From NCBI GenBank assembly GCA_944474755.1, contig OX104113.1, positions 23,564,432 to 23,628,431 of the forward strand: 64,000 nt of DNA. Reading direction: 5' to 3'. Positions 49,601-60,080 of the stretch are shown here, piece by piece (within the stretch, counting starts at the first letter, position 1; every line of letters begins with the position of its first letter). Source of the DNA: Limnoperna fortunei. Taxonomy: Eukaryota > Mollusca > Bivalvia > Mytilida > Modiolidae. A program made the translations under genes and the position numbers. The notes beneath the pieces were generated by a model. That model ran no database searches. It was given only the letters and a program-made list of their open reading frames with translations, and was not told the DNA's origin.

Positions 49601-52600
49601 GGCCAGTCGTGCTTCCACCAATTTAGATGTGACCGATGATAATTCTTTCTGTAATTCCATCTTTTCTGACTCAAAGCCAGAAACCTGTAAGTGTAAAAAA
49701 TATTAAATATATGTACCTCGATATATAGTAGGGGCCTCGGTGGCCGAGTGGTCAAGGTAGTTCGTCTACTATTGATCACGTGGTCTGTCAACACTGAGAT
49801 TGCGGGTTCGATTCTCACTGCAGGCAGGGTGTACACGACTCCAATCTTAATTGACAAGGATTGCCAGTTTTCCTACCGCAGGTCGGGGGTTCCGGGTACT
49901 CCGGCTTCCTCCCCCAATAAAAACTGGACGCCATGAAATAGCTGAAAAATTGCTGTAAGTGGCGTTAAAACACCATTCAAACAACAACAAAAAATCGATA
50001 TATAGTATGATTCAAGTGAAAAGCAACATGGAAAACTGTTCATTTGGATATATTAACTCGAGCCCTCTTGTGAGTTTGTAATTGGAAATCCAGCATTTAA
50101 CTTGTAATGTAACAGAGATTCTATAAAATATCATCTTTTTTTTCCAGTTGTTTACATGTACCCAAAAGAAGTAAAATCTAAATGTGATAGCATTCCAGTT
50201 TTAAACTTTAAATTTTCTAAGTTGTAAAATAGCTGAAAAACAATGTCTATGAAAATACAAGCCAGTAGTTTATTTGTTTTTGCAACATCTGCATTAGATG
50301 ATTTTATTTGATTTGTAGTCCTGTCATTGAATAATTTACAAAATGTGTTTTTTATGTTAAGTCTGTTATGTTTGGTTTATCTTCTCTTAATCAACAAATT
50401 AGTGTATACACTGTCTTCTTGATAAAGCTTCTGTGGATAAGAGAATTTTCAACTACTTATAGGAGACAAAGGAAATCAAACACTACACCTTAATTTATCA
50501 TGATGTTAAAATAATGATCTATAAACCACACTGTGTTTGTATTGGGTTCATTGTCACTTTCAGCAAAAACAGACAATCCTTGTAAATTAAGTTTGTGGTT
50601 GAGCATGCCCTACTATAAGTCAGATTAAAAAATACAACCTTGATACATTAGTGATGTATACATGTAATAGACAACTCTTTGTCTTAACCTATTAGACATG
50701 TAAACTGAGGCCCTAACTAGTTCTGAAAACAGTTACTTACATGTTATAAATTTAAGGGTTCACAACAAAACTTTTCAAACTAAAATTATATAGCAAATCC
50801 AGAATTAAACTAGAGGCTCCCAGGAGGCTGTAATCACTCACCTGGAACCCAAATGACTTCAACTAGATTTAAATTTTTGAAATTTTCAGTGACAGTCTAG
50901 TTGTTATAGCTTTTAAGTTACAGTGAAAAAAAAAACTAAACATTTCTTCAAAATTTTAGTTAAGTACAGTAACTCCTATAAGGTGCCATCAGACAATTTC
51001 TGAAAATTAAATGGTTTGTAGGCCTTGTCCTTTAGGGTAATTTAGAAATTTACATTGTTACTCTAGGTGTGTTATAGACTAATTTTATAATACAAAAACT
51101 GATCATTTGTCCAAATTCATAATTAAAGGGCAAAAACTCCTATATCAAGTCATCTTGTGATCAAAAACGTGTTGACACCCATGTTCTATTGTTAGTAACA
51201 GTGGCCATCTTTGTCTGTTGATCAACACCCTGTGTACAAATTTGAAACTAGGCACCCTAAGGATGATTGTGGCCAAGTTTGAAAAAAATTGGCCCAGTGG
51301 TTTCAGAGGAGAAGATTTTTGAAAAAGTTTATGACGGATAATGGACGTCAGAGGACAGACCTTTGGTCCAGGTGAGCTAACAAAAGTCTAACGTATAAAA
51401 ATTGCAAATGATGGATGACAAATTTTTGAATAGAATTCAGTCATTGAGTATAAAGCACCAGTCAATCATCTGTGTCAGTCACTGAGAATAAAGCACCATT
51501 CAATCATAAGTGTCAGTTACTGAGCATAAAGCACCATTCAATCATCAGTGTCAGTCACTGAGCATAAAGCACAATTCAATCATAAGTGTCAGTTACTGAG
51601 CATAAAGCACCATTCAATCAATCATTCAATCAACAGTGTCAGCACAATATACTCCTGGTAATGAACATAGCAGTATACAATTCGTCAATTTTATTCAAAA
51701 ATTCCCCCATCCATTATTTACAGAACATCAGTAAGCAGTTTTTCAAGAACAAGTTAACAAACAATAAACCAATAAGGAAAATTAGTTGGAACAATGGGCA
51801 TAGACAATTGTAAATACTACAGGAGTATTCAGAGACCTGTAAAGACTTAAAGGTGTCAGATTTGTGTGAACACCTGACTGATATTACTGTGCTAGTATAT
51901 GAAAAGTAACCTTGAATAAAAAAAAACATACAACTTTAAGTAATTTGTCCTCTAGGTTGTGATTTACTTTCTGCATCTTTTTGTGACTTTCAAACAATCT
52001 GAAAATAAAAGACATCCAATTCAATATACAATTGTTTAATATGTTTTTGTAAAAAGACAAATGAAAAAACCCAATGGCGAATGGTATTTTACAATTCACA
52101 GTACACTGTCTCAAAATTGAGGTAATTATCTTAGATTTTTGCAGCTTTTTAGAACAATATATCTTTGGTGTCTAAATAACTGCAGGTGAAGAATATTTTG
52201 TTTGGTTTTGAATGGGATTTATTACTGTCTTGCTTCAGCAAATTTCCGCTACACTAGTACACTGTACATAGCATCTAGATTGTTTGGAAAGTAAGCCAGC
52301 ATACCTGGTAATAGAACAAATAATCATTCCCTCACGTTTTTTTTGTGTATGTTAATCAGACAAAGCACAAAACTAACTTCGTGTTTTGACGGCAGTAAAA
52401 TTCTGCCTAACCTGGTAAAACCCCCAACCTTTGGCAGGAAAACAGCAATCCTTGTCAAGTAAGGTAGTAGCTGAACAAACACTGCCCAAACACCAAGCCA
52501 TAGTGCTGACATGTCCATGATCAATATATGACTAACTACCTTAACCACTGGACCACCGATGGCTCTCGAGTGTGAATGAAACATGTTGTCCCAATTCCCA

Positions 52601-55600
52601 CGTAATCAAAGAGCATAAGATGTACAGTTACATTTTATTACAAAACTAGATTCCAAGTGTTATTAAATTAAAAGATTTCACTTTAAAAAAACAAGGAACC
52701 CTATATATTACAGAACTATTCTGGGTATTTTACTGAATCCAGTTTCATTAGAATATTTAGAAAATCATATGTGATGATGATAATATTTCTTCTGTGGACT
52801 ATTATCCTCACATACAAATATTTATCCTCGTACTAAATTATCAACACCAAATTATGTAGCAGAAACATATAGAAAATCAAAAGAATATTATAGGCATGTA
52901 AGTGTCTCTTGCAATATATATAACTTTTGTGGATTAAACGATTAAGCGAATCAGGCATAATTTTGCAGAGCAAATGTTGTAAGTAGCCAAATCTAACAAG
53001 CTGTTTGGTCAGTACTTATAAAAAAAGCAGATGAAACCCTGCTTATATTTTTAAAACTTTTTTTTGGTTTCAAAGCATTTTTTGTAGACTAGTGACCTTT
53101 ATAACCTTTGACAGAATTACTTTAGCATCAGTAGATCAATAGGATTCTTACCCACCTGATATATAACAATATCCCAGATGGATGGACAGACGGTCTGACA
53201 TAAGGATGACTATATACCCCCGACTCTCCTTAAGCTGGGGTATAAAAAGGCAACTCAACAAAAGCCCCAAATGAAAAACTAAAGTCAAAGATACAACTTG
53301 TAACTACCAAAGAATAGAAATTTGATTGAAATTCATAATCATAAAAAAGATACAGGAATTAGATGTTACTGTTAACAGGTCACAACAATTTTGTGTGAAC
53401 AGATTGTATGTTCCTTTTTTTATTTTCTCTAACAAATATTTTATAGACTTTTTTTCTAAAATCTAGCACAATTTAATTACTCAATGAATCACATGTATTA
53501 TCTCTAGTTACTGCCACTTTAACATGTACAGTTTACCATTGGGAAAGATCAACACATAGGGGAAGCCACTTCTCCCTGTCTAAAATCATAAATTATGTCT
53601 TGCTGATACAAACCTATCATAACGATCTCTAAGTTTGTTCAGTTCATCCCTAAGTTTTAACACTTCATTCTCTGCATTAACTTTACTGTCCATTAATTCA
53701 TGTTCTATTTGTGATAATCGTGTATTGCTCTTTCTAAGCTGACTCTCCAACTCTTCTATCTGCTGATGCATGTCAAGACTGCACAAAAGATAACTGAATA
53801 TTATGAAACAAGTAAAAATACAATTTGAAATTTGTATATATTATAAACAATTCATGTTGATGAATGTGTTAGAATGAATGACCTACAAACTTACTAATAA
53901 TCTCACTCAACCTCTACTAATAAATACACATTACTTGCATATTCTGTTGGTACAACAGTTATATTGTGTTGATTGTTGTGTACAACTAAAGGAAAGGCAA
54001 CACTTAGTGATTGTGTTCAAACAACAAATAATACCTGATCAGAGACAGTAATACCAACACATTGATGTCAATAACACAATTATCTAACAAAGGACAAAAA
54101 TAGTACTAGTACCCTTAGGTTTTTATTTATACATGTAAATTTATTATTTTAATAAATACAGGTAATCTTGAAATACAAAACATTCTACATGACAGATTAC
54201 TTTATATCACATCAAAAGAAGTATTCACAATGTCAGACAGAAAACAGTTTAGATTGTTAAAAACTTGGATTAAATAATACAAATAGTATCAACCTAAGTA
54301 CAATTTTTTCTTCAGGGTATTTCTAACTGGAATTCTCTCAACTGTACAAAGACGTAATGCTTATTTTTAAGATTCTCACGTACTGATAACATCATGAAAG
54401 AAGTTCCTATTACTACATTTAGCATCACATACATACATGTATGAGATACAAGATATAGTATCGGATGGGTTGTATATAACGGTTCAAAACTTGTATTTCT
54501 ATAGAACACATCATTAACGTTTGATAAAAACAAAATACATCATTGTAGATAATCATGTAAAAAATGATGAAAAGTTAATCAATAAGAGCTTAAAAGTCAA
54601 TGAAAATATAAGATTTGTAATCGCTCTAATTTGTAGGTGGTAAATCAATGTCCATCCTTCTATTTTAACAGTCAAAACATAACTCCTTGTAGTAAGGTCA
54701 CAGACTTACAAGTGTCAATCCTTCCCCTCGTAATAGTAAAAAAAAACACAAATACTTGTAAAGATGATCAAAGTGGTGACCCTCCACTCCAACCAGTCAA
54801 AGTTAAATACAAATCCTTCTATTTAAGTGCCAATACCTTCTTTTAACACTCTGAATAAAATACAAATACTTGTATGGAAGGTTATAGTGTCCATACAGCT
54901 CTCTAAGAAGTCAAAGTAAAATACAAATTCTTGTTTCTGGTAGCTTACAGAGTCCGTCCCATTGATAGGTTACTCTGTCAATCCCTTCTCTTTTAACATA
55001 CAGCAAAAAACAAATGATTATTGATAATGTTACAACATGTATAATCTTCTTGTCTATCTAAATGAATGAGGACCATTAAGGATTATATGTAAAATTTTAA
55101 ATAATATACCGTACTGGTAATTAAACAAAATTACCTTGAATCACTAGAAAATCCATTACAACATGCACATGTACAACCACATTCCTGTAAGAATAAAGGC
55201 ATAAATGTATGTTTAATGGCAAAAAAGCAATACTTTGGCTATTAATGACTGAAAATGAACTGTATGCTGTGTGTCTTTATGGTTGCATTAAACAAGGAGA
55301 AAAATTTAATACGACGTTCCATATTTGATTGTTTTTCAAACTAAAAGTACACCAACTATCCATTGTCCAATCTCATTAATAGTGCATGCTTTTCACTAAG
55401 CATACTTATATTGTCCTTATAGATGATCTAAATATTTATAATATTAAGCAAACTCTAAAAAACTAATAAATTAATCTTATCATATCTTGATGGATACCTG
55501 TAATAATAATTTTCCATTTAACATTCATAACAAATTATATAGAATGTAGTTTTGTAAATTTATACAAAAATAAAACAAATGGTAACCAACATGAGTAATT

Positions 55601-56715
55601 ACAATCCAGACTAACCAACTTATCAGTATAAACTGAATAAATCTAAATCCTGTCTAATAAATTAACCACAAATTTAACTAACATTATTGGGGGCCTCGGT
55701 GGCCGAGTGGTCAAGGTAGTTCGTCTACTATTGATCACATGGTCTGTCAACACTGAGATTGCGGGTTCGATTCTCACTGCAGGCAGGGTGTACTCGACTC
55801 CAATCTTAATTGACAAGGATTGCCAGTTTTCCTACCGCAGGTCGGGGGTTCTCTCCGGGTACTCCGGCTTCCTCCCCCAATAAAAACTGGACGCCATGAA
55901 ATAGCTGAAAAATTGCTGAAAGTGGCGTTAAAACACCATTCAAACAAACAAACAAACAAACTAACATTATTTCTTTAAAAGAAATTAAACAATCAAATTT
56001 ACTTGTTTATTCTAAACGAACATTTCAATTCCGAAAGTACAGTTTTTAGTTCAGGCTAATTGCTGTGTATAATTATGAGTTCTCAATATATTGATGGTAG
56101 TTCTCAATCTCCAAAACAGAGGCTATATACATGTATCTTCCTTTGTGAGAATTCACTTATGCCAAACAAGGAATTTAGCTCCTCTCATAATTTATTGACT
56201 TACCCTTTATAAAATAGGATTTAACAAAACAAACTAATGGATCACTAGATTTCACATTTTAAATAGTATTTTTCATTCTTATTGAATACACTGATATGGT
56301 TAACTAAATTATATAAACATAGATAATCATTTTCATGTTTATTTCGAGATTATCTAAGATATGTATCATCTTCAATTTCCGGAATAAACAAATCTTTCAA
56401 CCTAATACACTTTTCAAATTCAAACTTTAATTTTGCTTAACTATTGTAAGATATAAGTGTGCAGTATGGTATTTCTATAATTTGGACTGATAAGTGGGCA
56501 GAGTTTATAGGGAAAGCTCAAGCTTGTGTGGCATAGGTGATATCCTTAGCGCAGTGTTACATCGTATGGAACATAAACAAATATGACCTTGGCTCCGAAA
56601 ATTTTGTAGTTCTGTAATTAATTCAGTAGAATACAACTTAATACTAGTAAATGTACTTCTGACAGAGTAGTCTTAACCTGTAAACAACTTAACTTACTTT
56701 ACAAGATTTAGACAT
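46621..56715 (-). CDS. TJAP1: Tight junction-associated protein 1-like (TJAP1/BEGAIN family)
   Basis: Seven coding exons, all phases agreeing, high to low: 56715-56698 (ATG, MSKSCK), 55184-55135, 53778-53614, 51998-51935, 49684-49577, 47593-47510, 47040-46621 (stop). Complete protein, 302 residues. Order: a Cys-rich start (CGCTCACC), a long coiled coil (about residues 27-135), then the family signature DRYRTDCNIAVQLLQC followed by LPIEFQERVKKHM. Human TJAP1 has the like-placed ERYRLDCNLAVQLLKC and a similar L-P-x-E-x-Q block. The C-terminal third is low-complexity and basic (PKRKPRRVYLCVKCNDD). In vertebrates TJAP1 sits at the Golgi and tight junctions; BEGAIN is synaptic. The shorter length (human TJAP1 is over 500) reflects a shorter tail. 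The donor after 51935 (GTTGTA) is weak. Confidence 0.88.
47790..48515. repeat. ~160-bp tandem repeat ending in (ACGG)n
   Basis: About four copies of a ~160-bp unit containing GTGACCTTGAAATTTGACAG and CCTGATATATAACAATATCC. It is followed by an (ACGG)n run at about 48433-48470 and a tail with TATACCCCCGACTCTGTCG and GGGGGTATAAAAA. A related single copy is at 53040-53248. It lies in the intron of the TJAP1-like gene between the exons at 47593 and 49577. The element family is not named here. Confidence 0.85.
48516..49576 (-). other. TJAP1-like intron, no recognised element
   Basis: AT-rich intron. 48800-49015 is dense in short GGTTAAT/ATTAACC words (for example TTTACCATAGGTTATTAACC) but has no fixed period. 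A short SINE-tail-like piece (TTTTAATGCCAATGAGG with CAGCTATA) is at about 49375-49420. Confidence 0.4.
49731..49994 (+). mobile_element. Full-length tRNA-derived SINE with 13-bp duplication
   Basis: Bounded by a perfect direct repeat TCGATATATAGTA (49718-49730 and 49995-50007). The head has an A box (GGTGGCCGAGTGG) and B box (GGGTTCGATTC), internal pol III promoter elements taken from a tRNA. A conserved body (CCAATCTTAATTGACAAGG, then GGCTTCCTCCCCCAATAAAA) and an AAC-rich tail follow. The fold is not a functional tRNA. The perfect duplication marks a recent insertion into a TJAP1-like intron. It fits widespread molluscan tRNA-SINE families. Mobility would depend on a LINE partner in trans. 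Confidence 0.92.
50806..51385. repeat. Dispersed repeat with conserved ends
   Basis: Starts near CTAGAGGCTCCCAGGAGGC and ends near GGTCCAGGTGAGCTAAC. These read like edges of a mobile or dispersed repeat in mollusc introns, but no inverted ends or duplication were found. No coding capacity. Confidence 0.4.
51437..51645 (+). repeat. ~45-bp tandem repeat
   Basis: About four to five copies of a unit with GTCACTGAGCATAAAGCACC and ATTCAATCATAAGT. The last copy has an extra ATTCAATCA step. Intronic in the TJAP1-like gene. Confidence 0.88.
52205..52570 (-). mobile_element. Degraded SINE copy, minus strand
   Basis: The reverse complement keeps the block order of the young SINEs: a tRNA-like head (about 52545-52562), a TTGACAAGGATTGCTGTTTT block and a tail at the left end. 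It is interrupted by about 100 bp of unrelated sequence (about 52270-52380) and heavily mutated. Confidence 0.55.
53040..53248. repeat. Single copy of the 160-bp-type repeat
   Basis: Contains CCACCTGATATATAACAATA, GGATGGACAGACGG, TATACCCCCGACTCT and GGGGTATAAAAAG, matching the 3' part of the array at 47790-48515 but with one unit and a reduced ACGG run. Confidence 0.7.
53815..55134 (-). other. TJAP1-like intron, weak internal repeats
   Basis: AT-rich intron. About 54640-55030 contains loose, diverged repeats sharing AAAATACAAATACTTGTA-like words. No gene or element recognised. Confidence 0.4.
55689..55958 (+). mobile_element. Full-length tRNA-derived SINE with 13-bp duplication
   Basis: Bounded by a perfect direct repeat AACTAACATTATT (55676-55688 and 55959-55971). 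Nearly identical to the copy at 49731 over the head, body and tail, with an (AAAC)n 3' end. It lies in the first intron of the TJAP1-like gene, so two young insertions hit the same gene in the same orientation. Confidence 0.92.
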
Positions 56716-57239
56716 TTCTTGAATATTAAGGCTGGTGAGTATTAAATCAGCTGACTTCTCTCTTCTATGCATCATGCATAAATGTCTCTACATGTAATAA
56801 CTGAAATCGAACAATAACAAAATTATATTATAGAATATATCTGTGTGCATCTGTGCAATCTATACAACACCTTTGTTGGCTTATTGGCACATTGTCATTG
56901 ACCAGGAGTCCCATTTAAACAAATTACTTGTGAAAACATTGACACCTGCTGTAATGTTAATCAAGGTGAAATTTTTCAATTTCCTTTTAATTGGCTTGAG
57001 TCAGTCATGTACACTTTGATAGAATTCCTTGTTATCAATAAAATTTTTTTTACTTATTGGGATTCAATGCAAGTGATGAAATTGACTAAAGAATCTATCA
57101 TCAGTTTTCAAATGCTTTCTTCAATTACAAAATCGGTGAGCCTTAATTCAGTGTTAGTTAAACCAATAACTTATAAATGTGAACACTACATTGTGCATTT
57201 ACACACTTTGTTACCCCTAAACTAAACCAGGATTTCAAA
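55972..57239. other. 5' part of TJAP1-like gene and upstream flank
   Basis: Contains coding exon 1 of the TJAP1-like gene at 56698-56715. The rest is AT-rich with no recognised element. The promoter should lie above 56716 but no TATA box or other site can be assigned. Confidence 0.4.
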
Positions 57240-58372
57240 ATTGACCCATTTCCAGTTAAACATGATTTATCTCCCCTTTTAGTTCGGGTATAAAACTACT
57301 GCTGTCATCAATAAAAGACTATGATATTGAAATGACTTGACTTGGGGAGTTTTTTACGTCCTACACCGACAACTTAATGCCCTTGGTCGGACGGGATATT
57401 GAAATAAAGAATTTGCATTGTTTTTATATTGTTTGTCTTTGCCAATTAAATTTTTATCTAATTAACCTCATTTGTAGATGTTACTATAGCCATAGGCAAC
57501 AGGTGAGTTTGAATATTAGAACAGGGATATCGCTGATAAGCTTGTTTAATCAAGCTATAAAACAGCTGGGGTTCAACCTCCAATTAGCATCAGGTAAATA
57601 GGGTAATAAACATCAGTTTATTAATTAATGATCCTGCATGATTACACAGCAGACGGTTTTAATAACCTTCGTCACTCAGATATCCACACCCGCAACTGAA
57701 GCTTGTCCATTTCAAAAGGTTTCAACAGGACCAACTGTGGCTGAAGCCACAGTTTTTAGTACTGGAAGTGGACACTAGGTGGTGTTTTTTAAATTGGAAA
57801 GTCGTCAATTTTTAAAAAACAACAGCAAACAAAAATATCACAACAGAATCATGGTGTAAAAATGCTTACTTGACATGAATTGACGACTTTCCAATTTAAA
57901 AAACGCCACCAAGTGTCCACTTCCAGTACTAAAAACTGCAGCTACAGCCGCAGTTAGTCCTGTTGAAAACTTTTGAAATGGACAGTTGTCTTTGATAAAT
58001 TTTAGCGCTACATGTTAATGACAGGTGTCAAAATCTGAGTGAGGATTTTATTAAAACTCCTTGCTGTGTAAACACGATTGTTAATTAATTAACTGATGTT
58101 TATTACCATTTATCTGATGCTAATCCAAGGTAGAACACCAGCTGTTTAATAGCTTGATTAAACAAGCTTACTGGTGACATCACTGTTCCAATATTTAAAC
58201 TCACCTGTTGCCTATGGCTATAGTAACATCTACTAATGAGGTTAATTAGATGATAATTTAATTGGCAGAGACAAACAATACAAAAAGAAAGCAGAATCTT
58301 TATTTCAATATCATATTTAACTGGAAGTAAAAAGGGAGATAAATCATGTAAAACTGGAAATGTGTCAATTGT
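57240..58372. repeat. Inverted-repeat hairpin element, ~500-bp arms
   Basis: The left arm (57240-57815) and right arm (57878-58372) are inverted copies around a ~62-bp centre. Shared words include GGCAACAGGTGAGTTTGAAT, TAGTACTGGAAGTGGACA and AAATTGGAAAGTCGTCAATT. The left arm has an extra insert at about 57335-57400. Same family as the single arms at 2280, 59849 and 61165. The outer edge TTGACCCATTTCCAGTT is shared with the copy at 59849. No coding. Confidence 0.85.
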
Positions 58373-58917
58373 AATTTTTAAGATTTTACACTGACAGAAT
58401 AAAAACTTGCTGCATTTCTCCAATTGCTTCAGATTTTGTGCTTCATACAAACCAAATGTAATGGCATGACAATTCTAATAGCCTTTAATCAAGAAATGTA
58501 ACAAGAACATTTCATGTTCAAACAAATTTCATTGCATATTTATTGCTTACAGAAATTTTTGTATATGTACACTAGCTAAAACCAAAATATTTATTAAATA
58601 TAACATTTTTAGTAAAATAAAATCAATAGATAAATTACTGATTGTGTGCTTTTATTTCCTAAAATTTGCTTCATGTTAAAGACAGGGACAATTATATATT
58701 CTGTCTGATTTTGTGTTTCCACGATTGTACAAATTTATCATATAATCTAACGGGTAGTACTTAAATACGCCTGCATACGCCTGCCTTAATAGAAGTACGC
58801 CTGCAGTAATAAAAAGTATACGCCTGCCATCATATTTATACATAATATTAATTTTTTATGGTGTATTATGATGTAAAATTAGTTTTAGAATGAATAATAT
58901 GTATTTTTTTTTAGTTT

Positions 58918-59567
58918 TCAATAAAGGTTTTGAGGAATAACAGGCCATTCATTGTAACGGTGAATTGACAACATGGTATAACGCGCAAGCGTGAATATCA
59001 TCCGAAATATTAAAAATATCAGGTTTAAATGATTTGGTACCCATGTTTCACTATATGAAATTGCAACTGTAGACCAAAGAATATGAACGGGGTTTTTTGT
59101 TCTCTTAGAATTTCTAGGTGAAAATGTTCGAATTATAATTCCAATAGAATTTTCAAAAACACCATTAACTGCTGGATAAAGAGATCGAATTGATTTGCCA
59201 ATGACATTTGAAGCAGCATGAATGACAAAAGCTCGATGGGGTGCAGTTAATGGAACAGGCCTGCAATGATTCATCAAAAGTACCACTAACAATTAAGAGT
59301 CAGTCCGACGTGTTTATGGTCAATGTAAAAAGCCCTATTCAAAATAATTTTAATAGATGTACGGTACCTTAATTCAGTAGCTAATTTTTCAGTTTTTGAA
59401 ATTCCAAGGGATATGGCATTAAAAAGACAATTGCCATTCCCTGTTGTCTCCACTGGCCAAAAATCCGAATTGTTAACCAAAAGAGTGGTCGCTATACTGT
59501 CAGAGATCCTAATTATTCTAATTACATCAAATTCCTTTGAAGTTGAAATTATCTCACTTCTGAACAT
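58918..59567 (-). pseudogene. OTU-protease-like gene carried by the Mutator-like element
   Basis: The first frame (59567-59286) reads FWPVETTGNGNCLFNAISLG, the OTU-type catalytic Asp/Asn-Gly-Asn-Cys box, then ELRYRTSIKIIL and AFYIDHKH. A second frame (about 59265-58918) continues with CRPVPLTAPHRAFVIHAASN, SIRSLYPAVNG, a PRN stretch and TWVPNHLNL. That arrangement is seen in animal OTU/vertnin-like proteins, from memory of the family. The two frames are divided by a stop near 59286 with only ~30 bp between, too short for a normal intron. So it is a frameshifted or decayed copy, or a gene with an unrecognised join. The catalytic Cys is present; the C-terminal OTU His is not placed. Confidence 0.6.
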
Positions 59568-59848
59568 AAATCATAACCTGTCATTTTAATTGGATTAATT
59601 AGATTAGCGGTAATTTAACAATTGTTAATTATTGTGAGTAAATATCAAGCATGACTTGATGATTGGATTATGTTTCTTACATGTGAATGTAAATCAGTCA
59701 ACTTGGATTTAGAATTGGGGTAAGATGAATTTTATATATTCTGTATATATATTATGTAGATTAATTGTTACAAAAGCAAATTTTCATATTATTGATGTAC
59801 TTGCGCATTAAATACATTTCTATCGCCATTTCATATAGATACGAATTG

Positions 59849-60080
59849 ACCCATTTCCAGTTTTACATGATTTATCTCCCTTTTCACTTCCAGTTAAAAA
59901 AACTACGGCTATCATCACTAAAAGACTATGATATTGAAATAAAGATTTTGCATTGTTTTTTGTATTGTTCGTCTATGCCAATTAAATTATCTAATTATCC
60001 TCATTAGTAGATGTTACTATAGCCATAGGCAACAGGTGAGTTTGAATATTGGAACATGTTTGTCACTGGTAAGCTTGTTT
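59849..60080 (+). repeat. Fragment of the hairpin repeat family
   Basis: Begins TTGACCCATTTCCAGTTTTA and runs through GGCAACAGGTGAGTTTGAAT to AAGCTTGTTT, matching 57241-57545. It stops exactly where the palindrome at 60081 begins, so the palindrome may have inserted into it. The complementary part lies inside that palindrome's centre at about 61165-61372. Confidence 0.8.

Noticed and set aside
49731..49820. tRNA gene candidate with A and B boxes
   Set aside because: The tRNA-like head continues into a SINE body and A-rich tail with a 13-bp target-site duplication; no proper cloverleaf was seen.
55689..55775. Second tRNA gene candidate
   Set aside because: Same reason: it is the head of a SINE copy with its own perfect duplication.
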